DNA of 28,031 nucleotides, taken from Punctularia strigosozonata HHB-11173 SS5. Its lineage: Eukaryota; Basidiomycota; Agaricomycetes; Corticiales; Punctulariaceae. The stretch lies in contig NW_006767446.1 of assembly GCF_000264995.1 (NCBI RefSeq), positions 591,974 to 620,004 on the forward strand, given 5' to 3'. The number at the start of each line of letters is the position of its first letter. Position 1 is the stretch's first letter. Of the stretch, positions 19,278 through 28,031 are shown in pieces. Under the pieces are notes generated by a model. The model did not search any database. It had not been told where the DNA came from and saw only the letters and a list, made by a program, of their open reading frames with translations. Both the position numbers and the translations under genes were made by a program.

Positions 19278-21375
19278 CTAATGCTGCATCTCGCCTTCGA
19301 GGGTGTTGAGGCTAGCGAACAAGGAAGTGACCAAGAGTTGGCGGAAGAAAGATTGTAGGACAAGGTCGGCTTACAACGCGATCCCCTCGACGCGGTAACT
19401 ATCGTCCTCGACATAGCTTCCCTGGCGCTTAAACACCATGTTCTTCTTCGCATCGCGGTAGCTCGGCCATACCGGAGCGCCGTCGACGCCATTCTGGTTT
19501 GGATCCAACTTGTGTATGAACGACACCCTGACAAGCAATATGGATTCAGTCCGGCTGCTCGTGGAGCAGGAGCGGAAGGTGACGCACCAGTAGCTTGTCA
19601 TGAACTTGGCGAGTTCCGCGTCGCCCGGTCGGGTCGAGAGCGGGTTCTGAGTCGGGAGCGGGTTGCTGAAGACGTACGCGACCTCTTCGAAGTGCGTCGC
19701 GCCGATCTCCATCGTCCCATTCTCGGGCACCTGCGCGAAGTGGTAAGAATAGACGTCCGCAGTCGACGACACGGTCTCGGACAGGAGACGGCGCTGCATA
19801 AGGTGTCTCATGAGTGCCCGTGCACAAGTACAAGTGGTGGGAGGAGGGCGTACCCCGGCATGCATGTAGATGTCGCCCCATATGCTGAGTGCCCGCTTAT
19901 CCTGCAGTCCTGTGGAGAGGACGCCATCACCGGTGTTGTACGGGCAGCCGATAGAGGGGTCGTTGGGGTAGTGTCCGAGGATCGTGCTGATGCTATCGTT
20001 GGTGAGGTGCTTGTACCGCGTTGCGAGGGCCACGGCAACATCCGATTCGCTGTTGAGTCCACTGGGACCGAAACTCGTACCCTCGTCCAGATTAGCTGCA
20101 TACGAGGTGAAGATACAACATAGGTACAAGGGAATGTGTCGGCTGACCTCCAAGTAGCATCGGCACCTTGATGAACTTGCCACTCTGGATGGCGGCAGTC
20201 ACGCTACCCGTGATGAATGATCCGTCAACGGTCGGGCCCCAGGGCGGCATATTCGTCACATTAGTGGCCGCGATGTAGGCCTCGAGAGGAACCGCGCGGA
20301 GACACGCCACAACGTCCGCCTCGCCGGCGCATCCCGTCGCGTTCACGATCGCGTCAAACTGGGGCTGGTAGTCCTCCGGGGTGCGATAGCTCCACGTGGT
20401 GGGCGTGCCAGATTCGAGAATGACGGCGCGGAAGAGGTCGGTCGAAGTCGCGCCATAGGCGAGCAGCTGGAGAGAGACACTAATAGACCCGGCGCTGGGG
20501 GTTGTATGGCGGTCAGCGAGGAAAGAGACGATGAAGCGGAAACGACCAACCTCTCGCCCATGACGGTGACCTTGGAGGGGTCGCCGCCGAAGGCTCGAAT
20601 ATTCTCGTAGACCCATCTGAGGGCGATATGCTATATAGTAGACCCATAAGCCCTTATTCCCTTTGACGAGGTCAACTAGAAACTCGCCTGGTCGAGTAGA
20701 CCAAGGTTGCCGACACCCTCGGCGGCGAGCTCCTTGGACCACAAAAACCCAAAAGCTGTTGCACGATAATTGAAACTTACGATTATCTACCATGTGCGGT
20801 AAGCACGATGAATCTTCAAAAACGATAACCCGCACTCACGATAGGCTGCCCCATCTCCACGCTACGCTGCACAATCCAAGTGCCGTTGTATCGATGGTCG
20901 GCACTTCCACCGTTACCGAAGCCTCCTCCACTACAAACATGAGAGGTCAGTTTAGAAGAAGAGACAATATATCTCCTGCAGCTTACTACACCCAGACAAC
21001 GACGGGGACGTCGCTACCTTCCTCGACACCCTCAGGACGGACGACGTTGATGGTCAGACACGCCTCGCTCAGCTCAAATCCCGCATCGTCTTCCGCACCA
21101 GGCACGTCGTATCCGACGCAGATCGGGCTGTAAGCGGACGCGTCGCGCGTGCCAGTCCAAGACGCGTTCAGCGAGAGCGGTGCGCGAAGACGGAGCCCAG
21201 GCGGCACTGGCTGCTGTGCGTACGGCATGCCGAGGAACAACTCCTGCCTGAAAGAAGGCAGAGAAAGCCCAGTGTACGTGCCATTCTTGACGGTCACGGT
21301 AGGTACCGAGGGCGGAGAGGCGGCAACCCCGAAACCGACGAGGAGAGTGAGCGTGCTCAAGAGACGAGTCAGCAT
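19278..21375 (-). CDS. Secreted type-B carboxylesterase/lipase (alpha/beta hydrolase)
   Basis: Hydrolyses carboxylic esters outside the cell. Nine exons (21375-20987, 20930-20840, 20786-20688, 20630-20551, 20494-20148, 20095-19854, 19793-19588, 19527-19375, 19311-19278) join in frame to 546 aa. A signal peptide (MLTRLLSTLTLLVGFGVAAS) is followed by the oxyanion-hole motif VVWVYGGGFGNGG, the nucleophile GESAGS (Ser220, its codon split by an intron), the acid in NLDEGTSFG (Glu340) and the base in GATHFEEVAYVF (His450); order and spacing are those of the cholinesterase/CRL family. NYRATAFGFL and ALRWVYENIRAFGGDPSKVT are family signatures. The third intron (20631-20687) has a GC donor, CAG-GCGAGT. 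If the last intron (19312-19374) is not removed, translation stops at 19371 instead (536 aa). The ATG is chosen for the signal peptide; an in-frame ATG 84 bases upstream is less likely. Confidence 0.93.
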
Positions 21376-21924
21376 TTCGAGCAGTTGAAAACTCGCGGGC
21401 GGTTGGAGTCGGAAACTGGTGCATGAGGCTAAGACCGCCGTCGAATTTATGACGACCATGACCGCAGCTCGCCCGCCTCACAAGAACATTCGAACCGAAG
21501 AACTCAGAGGAAGATTTGGTGCTTAGCACCCTAATCTGCTCTCTAATTCGGAGCGCGTTCGATTTGCAACAGAAAAAGCCGTGATGGTGAGGGAGGAGGC
21601 GAGAGCCACGAAGGTATAGCACGGTATAGCTCGATGATCCGGGTGTCCGGCAAGCACGACTGACAGATCGCGTTACAGGGTTATTTCAATAAATGGGCCT
21701 TGAATTGCTATAACTTGCTGTAGAGACCACGACCAACGCTGGACACGGACGTATTCCAAGAACGCACCAACCCACCAAGCCCGAGAGAAGGAGAAAGTAG
21801 CTGTTATTACGTAACCAACACGTCGGCCTCTGCTGCACTGCAGCTTTCTGCAACTCTGAGCTCTTTTCGTCGTTGATCGCGATCAGCTAGAATTGTACAC
21901 GCTAGTCCAGGTTCCTATCTCGAA
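21376..21924. promoter_or_regulatory. Divergent promoter region, esterase and MPP6-like genes
   Basis: 549 bases between the starts of a minus-strand and a plus-strand gene. No supported ORF. Near its right end sits the 12-bp palindrome TGATCGCGATCA (21874-21885), 40 bases before the plus-strand ATG. No convincing TATA box was seen. Confidence 0.45.
21874..21885. repeat. 12-bp perfect palindrome upstream of MPP6-like gene
   Basis: TGATCGCGATCA equals its own reverse complement. Its place 40 bases before the start codon, in the divergent promoter, makes a dimeric factor site possible. Confidence 0.4.
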
Positions 21925-22896
21925 ATGTCGGGGAAAACGCTCAGCAATGGGACGATGAGCCTACGCTTCATGCAGAACGCGCAACGCGCGAAGCAACAGG
22001 CGGAGATCGAGGCAGCGCAGGCGAAAGTCAAGGACGAGGCCGAATGGGAGGTTTCGTCCGAGGTACGGGAGGCGTGGGCGCTCTCTAAACCTCCGACTCA
22101 GGAGAGGTGCGTGTTGATGATGTGCTATAAGGAGGACCAGCGTCCTGAGATGCCCGTCTTTCTCTCTGATCAGTCTCGTTTGGTCGTAACTGTACAGGCA
22201 ATCCGTATCCTACGAGGCGTCATACATACCGTTTATGTATTCAACATCAGAGGCTGAGAGCTCGCAAGGCGCGCCAAGTATCGCGTCCACGTCCACCGTG
22301 AAGGTCCGAGGGAGACGGACGTTCAAGAAGGGCCGTGAAGTCACTCAAGAAGAGGTTCGTCCGCCACGTACGGTCGTCATTTGCCCTCTTTATGAAGAGC
22401 GCTATAGGAGGATCGAGCAGCCGCAGAGCAGGCACAGGCTGAAGCTGCAGAGCAAGCCCGCGACTGGTCCAAAAGCTCGCTTCGCCCAGCCACTCTGTCT
22501 GGTTCCGGAGCCTCCGTTCTGAAACCTCGGAAAGAAAAGGCAAAGGACGTCGCGCCAGGTCCCGGCGTGAAGAAGGGGAAGAGCGCTCGTCTGATGATTT
22601 ACGAAGAGGGCGACGTGGGCACCGACCTACGATCGGGGAGGACTGCCGGGCCGCGGACGACATCTGATCCCGCAGACGCAAGTGAGCCCTCGGCCCCGCT
22701 CAGACCCGTGACGGCGAAGGCGTCCACGTCAGCTATGTTCCTGAAGCCATCGGGCATCGATACACCGACTAAGGGCGTTTCTTCCTCTAAGGCCAAGCCA
22801 TCGGATGGGAAGCGAACTCGAGTGGATTCTGGTGTACACGAAGGGAAGTTGGGCAAGAAGCGGAGAACGAAAGCTCCGACTGACTCAGTTACATGA
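21925..22896 (+). CDS. MPP6-family (M-phase phosphoprotein 6) nuclear exosome cofactor
   Basis: MPP6 proteins bind RNA and tether the Mtr4 helicase to the nuclear exosome in rRNA and ncRNA processing. Exons 21925-22106, 22198-22354 and 22408-22896 join in frame (introns GTGCGT...TACAG, 91 nt; GTTCGT...TATAG, 53 nt) to 275 aa. Family marks are the N-terminal TMSLRFMQNAQRAK, a tryptophan-bearing helix (DEAEWEVSSEVREAWALSK), the YEASYIPFMYS segment, and the C-terminal MFLKPSG (Met223), matching the short MFLKP box of animal MPP6. A basic tail (KLGKKRRTKAP) is a likely nuclear localisation signal. The protein is longer than animal MPP6 (about 160 aa) because of Ala/Glu- and Ser-rich spacers, such as the helical AAEQAQAEAAEQARDW. 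The assignment rests on the motifs at both ends. Confidence 0.82.
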
Positions 22897-23076
22897 TTGA
22901 AGACCTGTTTTCACCTCCATCTTCAGAATGGCGATCGCTGATAGCCGTCTTGTCTTTTCTTCATATGAGCAATTGCCAACACTGAGATTTGAATCGAAAA
23001 TCCTCTCTGTCCGTGAAATTTTTTGGTACGAGTTAAAACCTATGATAGTTCCAACAATGACTTGATTGTTATAACT

Positions 23077-23790
23077 GAAATATGTTACATCGTCGACTGA
23101 CTTGGTAATGGAGACATTCGCTGACAATTCTTCCAGTTGTACATATTCCTTGAGGTGGGGTCCTAAGTACGGGTTCCTTTGCAAAGAGCGCACATTCGAC
23201 AAATCACCTTATCTTGATGCGCAATCAGACACGTCCGAGAACGCCAGAATCGTCGCCGCTCTGCATCATTCCGTCCAGGATGATAGGATGATGTCGTATT
23301 GGGCGATCGGCGTGCCAAAGAGGTTCCGCTGATGGCTATTCTTCCAAAATGTTGGTTTCCGTCAGGTTCCCGTGCGGCAGACGGCTTCACAGCCATAAGG
23401 CCGGTCGGCTTGAGCTGAATCAATAGATTCATATTGCGTTCAATCTTGCATTTCGAAACGAAAGACTAAGAACTTCGAGCTGTTCACAATAGGTCGCCGG
23501 GTAACATCGCTACAAGCTACAAACTGTTCCGCTATTGGGACCGCGCCGGAAATATACCTACCTACCTACCTACCTGTGGCTCAGAATAGATGTGAACAGA
23601 CCTCAGGATTCACTAACGCCTGGCTGTTGAGGGAGAAAGAAGCTCCGAGCGCGCGCCCTACTTACCTACCATCGTTCGTCGTCTCGTTCGGCTGCGCGCG
23701 CTGTCAATGACAGTTATTGGCCCAAGGTGCCTGATGTCAACATCTTGCAGGGATGATTGACTTAACACGGAAACGAGAAATATGTTACAT
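23077..23790. repeat. 14-base direct repeat, copies 700 bp apart
   Basis: GAAATATGTTACAT occurs exactly at 23077-23090 and 23777-23790; the flanks do not match further. It could be the remnant of a target duplication or terminal repeat, but there is no supporting element between the copies. Confidence 0.35.
23555..23574. repeat. (TACC)5 microsatellite
   Basis: Five uninterrupted TACC units; a looser group of similar words (CTTACTTACCTACC) recurs about 90 bases later. Confidence 0.7.
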
Positions 23791-24162
23791 GCTACCTATG
23801 ATAAGACTTTTCCCGTCGGGACGCCAGGGAGAATAGCATTTTACCGATCGCAAGTCTCGACGTGCCTCCCCTCGGTTTGTCTGGCCTGTCCAGCTCGGGC
23901 GCAAAAGTTGCAATTGGGGAGGCCTACTCGTGAAGGAGCTGATTGGGGAGGGACAGTTGCATTTATGTGCCTCCGTATATGAGCAGCATAAATACGTTCA
24001 GCCCCCGAGACCGCCCCTACGCAGTGCCAGATCCAATCTAAGTTTGGACGAGCGTTTCGAAAGTCATTACTGCTTTGACCTTGAAGAGTTTGCTCGCGTG
24101 GGCGGGGGGACCGAAGGGCGACGGCTCGCACGGAGCTCGTCGCCCTTACGGCCTCAACTACA

Positions 24163-24168
24163 TATAAA
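24163..24168 (+). promoter_or_regulatory. TATA box of the small membrane/coiled-coil gene
   Basis: TATAAA followed by GA, 103 bases before ATG 24266. The same TATAAAGA word stands 97 bases before the start of the next gene. Confidence 0.5.
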
Positions 24169-24265
24169 GAACCTGCCCCAGTATCTTTGAGGCTACGTGT
24201 TACGGCTCGACTGCGCTGGCTCACCATCGGGCAACTTTACGCGGCTCAACCTCCTGGCTTTTACG

Positions 24266-24819
24266 ATGAGTCTGGATCTAGCTGCGAACACTACCGGAAT
24301 CATTTCTTTTGGCGCTGCTGTTGCTGCATATATCATTACCTGTATTGTGGGAAGGCTTCGGCTCTCTACTCGCTATAGAAATATACAGAGGCGATTCAAA
24401 GCTGCCCAGTACGATTATCATACCCTGGACAATCTATGGTCACCACTGCAAAGTCCCTACCGCATTATATTCATGCACGAAGCACGTACAAAGCTCGAAA
24501 GGTGTGACTTGATATTCTAGAACATATACTTGTCCCATTGATTTTATTATCTAAATGAATTAGCCTCCAGAACCGCATGCACACTTTCGAAGTCGAAATC
24601 AACCGACCACGTACACTCAACGAAGCAATCGTTGCTTTCTTCCAGCTGACAAACGAACTTGAGCATACCGAAGCCGAAATAAAGGAATTACAACAGTCCA
24701 TTTGGAGCCAGTTCCAGCCTGCAGCAAGCACACCGGTGCAGGGCGAAGTGTTGATACCCCTGCCCATCACCAATCCGAGTCGTCGACGGAGCATGCGCGG
24801 GTATGCACTTCCGGGGTGA
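24266..24819 (+). CDS. Small membrane-anchored coiled-coil protein, uncharacterised (163 aa)
   Basis: Function not recognised. Exons 24266-24501 and 24564-24819 join in frame across intron 24502-24563 (GTGTGA...ATTAG, 62 nt). The start MSLDLAANTTGIISFGAAVA leads into one hydrophobic helix (ISFGAAVAAYIITCIVG), then basic residues (GRLRLSTRYRNIQRRFK), so the rest probably faces the cytosol. Across the junction, KLE-SLQNRMHTFEVEINRP continues into a heptad-like helix (FFQLTNELEHTEAEIKELQQ), a predicted coiled coil. The tail is short, Pro-rich and basic. The shape recalls small N-terminal effector modules encoded near fungal NLR-type genes, but no such gene is present here and I do not assign it. 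A TATA box lies 103 bases upstream. Confidence 0.65.
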
Positions 24820-25121
24820 ACGGGAAGGAGACCAAACAATACGCGGGCAAAGAGCGTTGGTACTCTGGCTTTCGGCTAGTGATACCCTGTTAACTCCTTA
24901 ACAGTTCGTGAAGATCGTCGACTCTGGAGATTATCGATTGTCGTCTGAGTTCTCCTCCCTTCATATTGGCGGTCGAGTAGATCAACATATCGTTGTCGCT
25001 CGAACCCGAACGATTTTGCAGTGTATCGGTACGGTTCGATAAGCTAATTCAGCTTTACATTCGCGTATGAGGATGAAGGCAACTGAGTCACCAGGAACTG
25101 ATTACGTACGCGCATCGAGCT

Positions 25122-25134
25122 TTCTCGATGCTTC
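25122..25134 (+). promoter_or_regulatory. Heat-shock-element-like motif 1
   Basis: TTCTCGATGCTTC fits the HSF site pattern TTCnnGAAnnTTC with a single mismatch in the middle unit. It lies about 120 bases upstream of the TATA box. Confidence 0.4.
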
Positions 25135-25166
25135 TCCCGCGTTCTTCAGCTCGTCGATCCTGTTTG

Positions 25167-25174
25167 TTCTCGAA
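25167..25174 (+). promoter_or_regulatory. Heat-shock-element-like motif 2
   Basis: TTCTCGAA is an exact TTCnnGAA inverted pair, 76 bases upstream of the TATA box and 33 bases after the first motif. Confidence 0.4.
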
Positions 25175-25242
25175 AGCGCTCACATCCCGCCGCGTCAGCC
25201 TCCTGGTCGACTCATGGCTTACGCAGCCCGCTCGCGATATAC

Positions 25243-25248
25243 TATAAA
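25243..25248 (+). promoter_or_regulatory. TATA box of the BAG-protein gene
   Basis: TATAAA (in ACTATAAAGA) 97 bases before ATG 25340, a usual distance for an inducible fungal promoter. Confidence 0.5.
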
Positions 25249-25339
25249 GATTATCATGGCGGGGCTCACCGACCTTCGTCTCATCCCGCCGAGATAATCA
25301 CCACTGATCATCTACATCTAACCCCACAATCTGCCTATC

Positions 25340-27729
25340 ATGCTCGCGTTCGTGCCGTCTACACCAGTCCATCACCAGCACGTACTCTTCAGGACTTCGG
25401 AGCTAGACGACTACGACCACGGCTATAGCCACCTGCACCGAGTACCAACATCGAGTTACGCCGCTTACGACTATGCTCACCAGACGGCACTCGCGGAGCA
25501 CGACTACTTGCTCGCCCGTGCCCGTCGTGAAGCCTTCGAACGTCAACAAGCGCAGGCCTACTATCGTCAACGCCAGCAGCAGCAGCGACAAGAAATCCTT
25601 GCCGTCTTCGCTGCTGATCTCGCAGAAGAGCGACGTCGAGCGCGAATACGAAGGCAGCAGGAGGAGGCCGCGCGTCGCCAGCAGGAGCTCCTTGCGCTTC
25701 GGCAACGACGGCAGCGACAGCACCTCCAGCAGGTTGCCTGGCTGAGACAGCAGGTTCTAGCCGAGGTCGAGCAGCGCCGCCGTCAGGAGGAGCTTGCGCG
25801 CTTAGAACAGGCTAGACGCAGGCAGCAGCAAGCCGAACTTTCGAAGCTCCTGGAGACGTTCTTCACCCCCTCAGAGCAGGGCTCGGAGTCTGAGCAGGAG
25901 AAACAGGTGAGCTTGCTCGCGATCAGGCCGGGCGGAATGGCGATCCTTATCCGTGCTCTCCTCCAGCCCGCCTCCGCTCCGCGTGCGACGCCCGCCGCCC
26001 AAGTTCCTAGCACCACTGTCGATGTCAAGGGCAAGGGCAAGGCAAAGGAAGAGCCGATGCCCGCGTGTTCTTCCGACTCCGCACCTCAAGTGACGGTCGA
26101 ACACCTGCTCCGCCAACGTGCTCAAGTCGAGAACGATCAAGAAGTTCAGGGGACCCTCACGTCGCTCCTCCAATCTTTCTTCAACGGTTCGGCTCAGGCT
26201 CAGGCACCTAAGGAGCGAAAGAATGTCCGGTTCAACGTGAACGAGCAGGTATGCACCATTTATTTTCACCTGGCTCGGTTCTCCGATGACTCACCCGCGT
26301 TTGCTTTCTTTAGCAGGCTGGCCCGTCAAACTCTTCCGCTGAGCCCGCCACTCTCCATCAAGGAGAGCCTGCCACTGCTGCGCTCGACCCGAGCCCTTCG
26401 GCGCCGGGAGCACCGTCTCTAGAACGCAAACCCGCCCTCGCGGGCGCGTCGGCCGAACAAGTCCGTGCGCACCGTCACCAGCGCACCTCCTCCCTCGACG
26501 AGATCGCCAACATCCGCGCCTCGTTCGACTCGCTCTCGTCCGACTTTCATCTCCCGGAACACCTTGACTTCAACCCCTCGCCTACTCCATCTCGCTCTCC
26601 TTCGCCCGTTCTGGACCATTCGGCTGAATCGGAGAACGAGGAAACCCTCGCGTACACGGCGAACAACCGACCTCTGCACCAGTATACGCACGCGCTCGGA
26701 CTGCTCCTTGTCAGGCTCGATGCGGTGGAGAGCGATGGAGACGATGCTGTAAGGAAAGCCAGGAAGGATGCGGTCGTTGTCGTTGAGCGCGAGCTGGAGA
26801 GGGTCGAGAGGGAGGTGGAGAAGCAGCGGCCTGGGTCGCCTGTGCCGAAGGAGGATGCGGACGCGAAGGCCGACGAGCCTGCTCCAGCTGAAGAAGCTAC
26901 CGTGGATGGTCAAGCCGCGCCGTCCACCGACGAACACGTAACTGTCGCTGATCCCGAGACTCGCGAACAGGCGGTGGCGGAGGCTAGTCCCGACCAGTCA
27001 GCCAGCGAGAACGTACACGAAGCCGCTTCTGAAGACGTTCCTGCTATGGAGGTGCACGGTGCTCCCGTTGACGTCCACGAATCAGCACCCTTCGACGCCC
27101 TCTCCAGCTCTACGCCAATTCCAGACTCAGTCCAAGACACTGCAGGCACCTCCGCGCTAGCTAATACCGTCCCGCCTGACGCGCCCAAGCTTTCGCCGAT
27201 CGAGGACGTTTCAGAAGAGCTACCCTCGCTGGAGAGCCCGGAGGAGTCGCCGGCGCCGTCCGAAGCCTCAACGTCGACCCGTCCTCAACCCGAGTCGATT
27301 ACATCTCAAGGCAGCCCGCCTGACGAAGTCGCCGCCGTTTCACCCGAGAACTCGTCTGAGCCGATACATTCCCACAAAGATTCTGCTGCTGATTCTCAGA
27401 TGCCCGCCTCGAATTCGAATTCTTCGTCAACAGCAGAACTGCAACCACTTGTCGACTCTGTCCCTGCGTCCGAGGCTCAAGCTAGCCTACCGGCTTCCCC
27501 ATTGCCTGTCACATCGACACCCGACGCCACAGCGGCCGGTGACGGCGACGTCCTTTTCTCCTCGCCCATCAATTCAGATGTTTCCGTCCCTTCGTCATCG
27601 TCTTCCGAGGCTGACGGCGATGACTCTGCGGTTGTTATTGAGCATGTCGAGGTGCCTCCCGCCGGTGACGTCAATGACCACCCGAGTGATGAGTCGGACG
27701 GCTGGTCAGATGTTGAGGATCACCTTTGA
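25340..27729 (+). CDS. BAG-domain protein, Hsp70 co-chaperone (about 774 aa)
   Basis: BAG proteins bind the Hsp70 ATPase domain and speed nucleotide and client release. Two exons, 25340-26248 and 26314-27729, join in frame (GTATGC donor). Residues about 50-175 form an extreme Arg/Gln/Glu/Ala-rich, probably coiled-coil helix (ERRRARIRRQQEEAARRQQE) after an aromatic N-terminus with Tyr-rich words (DYDHGYSHL). Two similar hydrophobic helices, SKLLETFFTPSEQ and TSLLQSFFNGSAQ, flank a KGKGKAKEE stretch. The BAG domain lies at about 364-473 (LDEIANIRASFDSLSSDFHL, then TLAYTANNRPLHQYTHALGL and ARKDAVVVVERELERVEREV). The last 300 residues are acidic, Ser/Pro/Glu-rich and disordered, ending SDGWSDVEDHL. 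The intron ends in TAGCAG, so one Gln may be included or skipped. Heat-shock-like promoter motifs support a stress role. Confidence 0.85.
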
Positions 27730-28031
27730 TCACCTAATGCTTTCTAAACGTCTATTTATCCGCATCTGTATTATACTCTGACTCTTCTATCGCTCTATGT
27801 AAATGTGATTGATACTTAATATGGATGATACCGCGTTCAAAAGTTGTGTCGTTTGCGCGCCATTAAATTCGTACTCCGATTAGCTCCGACATTGTTCGAT
27901 TACGTGTCATTGTTCTTGTACTGCTGCAATCACTCGTCTAGTCTCAGAAACACGGTCGCGGTGGCACTGACTTGCTCATACGATATGCTCGTCTTTATAG
28001 ACCTGGCGAGCGAACTTGACGAGAACGCACT
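27730..28031. other. Downstream of the BAG gene to window end
   Basis: AT-rich stretch directly after the stop, the likely 3' untranslated region. The last 100 bases are again more GC-rich but too short to assign to a gene. Confidence 0.5.

Larger units (their letters stand above)
22897..24265. other. Gene-free gap with AT-richer DNA and small repeats
   Basis: About 1.4 kb without a supported gene. ORFs of up to 105 codons on both strands lack domains and do not splice into anything convincing. Features seen are a 14-base exact direct repeat (23077-23090 and 23777-23790), a TACC microsatellite (23555-23574), and toward the right end the promoter of the next gene. Composition at 22900-23130 is clearly more AT-rich than the genes around it, which could mark old transposon debris. 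Confidence 0.45.
24820..25339 (+). promoter_or_regulatory. Upstream region of the BAG-protein gene
   Basis: 520 bases without a supported gene. Contains a TATA box (25243-25248) and two heat-shock-element-like motifs (25122-25134, 25167-25174). The short ORF 25067-25297 overlaps the TATA box and is not credible as a gene. Confidence 0.5.

Noticed and set aside
22885-23432. Two minus-strand ORFs (105 and 89 codons) as a possible spliced gene.
   Set aside because: No consensus donor and acceptor pair joins them convincingly, and neither shows a domain.

Overview
The window reads as nuclear DNA of a basidiomycete fungus, most likely an Agaricomycete. The genes are GC-rich and closely packed on both strands. 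They are interrupted by many short introns (mostly 52-66 nt, GT...AG, with CTNAC/CTAAC-like branch sites close to the acceptor). The products belong to fungal housekeeping families. I rebuilt the gene models by joining reading frames at splice sites read by eye; protein lengths refer to those models.

Layout. At about 1-3.4 kb lies a tyrosine-recombinase (DIRS/Ngaro-type) retrotransposon: a reverse transcriptase-RNase H ORF, then a tyrosine recombinase ORF in another frame, with the left end outside the window. At 3.6-4.2 kb is a small single-pass membrane protein gene (+) with an unresolved first intron. At 4.6-6.1 kb is a multi-pass membrane protein gene (-), and head-to-head with it at about 6.2-7.5 kb a gene (+) of unknown function. 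At 8.4-10.5 kb is the proteasome-associated deubiquitinase Ubp6/USP14 (-, nine exons). At 10.9-17.0 kb is a very large Ras-family guanine nucleotide exchange factor (-, six exons, about 1901 aa). At 17.9-18.8 kb is a Bap31/Yet-type ER membrane chaperone (-, six exons, the first with only 11 coding nt). At 19.3-21.4 kb is a secreted type-B carboxylesterase (-, nine exons, one with a GC donor). At 21.9-22.9 kb is an MPP6-type exosome cofactor (+). At 24.3-24.8 kb is a small membrane/coiled-coil protein (+). At 25.3-27.7 kb is a BAG-domain Hsp70 co-chaperone (+) whose upstream region carries a TATA box and heat-shock-element-like motifs.

How the genes relate. I see no operon and no evident biosynthetic or defence cluster. 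Three neighbours fall under proteostasis (Ubp6, Bap31, BAG protein), but they are separately transcribed and the proximity is probably coincidental. The least ordinary parts are the YR retrotransposon (a complete recombinase active site, but an RNase H lacking its expected last acidic residue), the three genes I cannot assign to a family, several unusual splice sites, and a few inverted repeats and palindromes between genes. I did not find a clearly new multi-gene system. No tRNA, rRNA or CRISPR array was seen.
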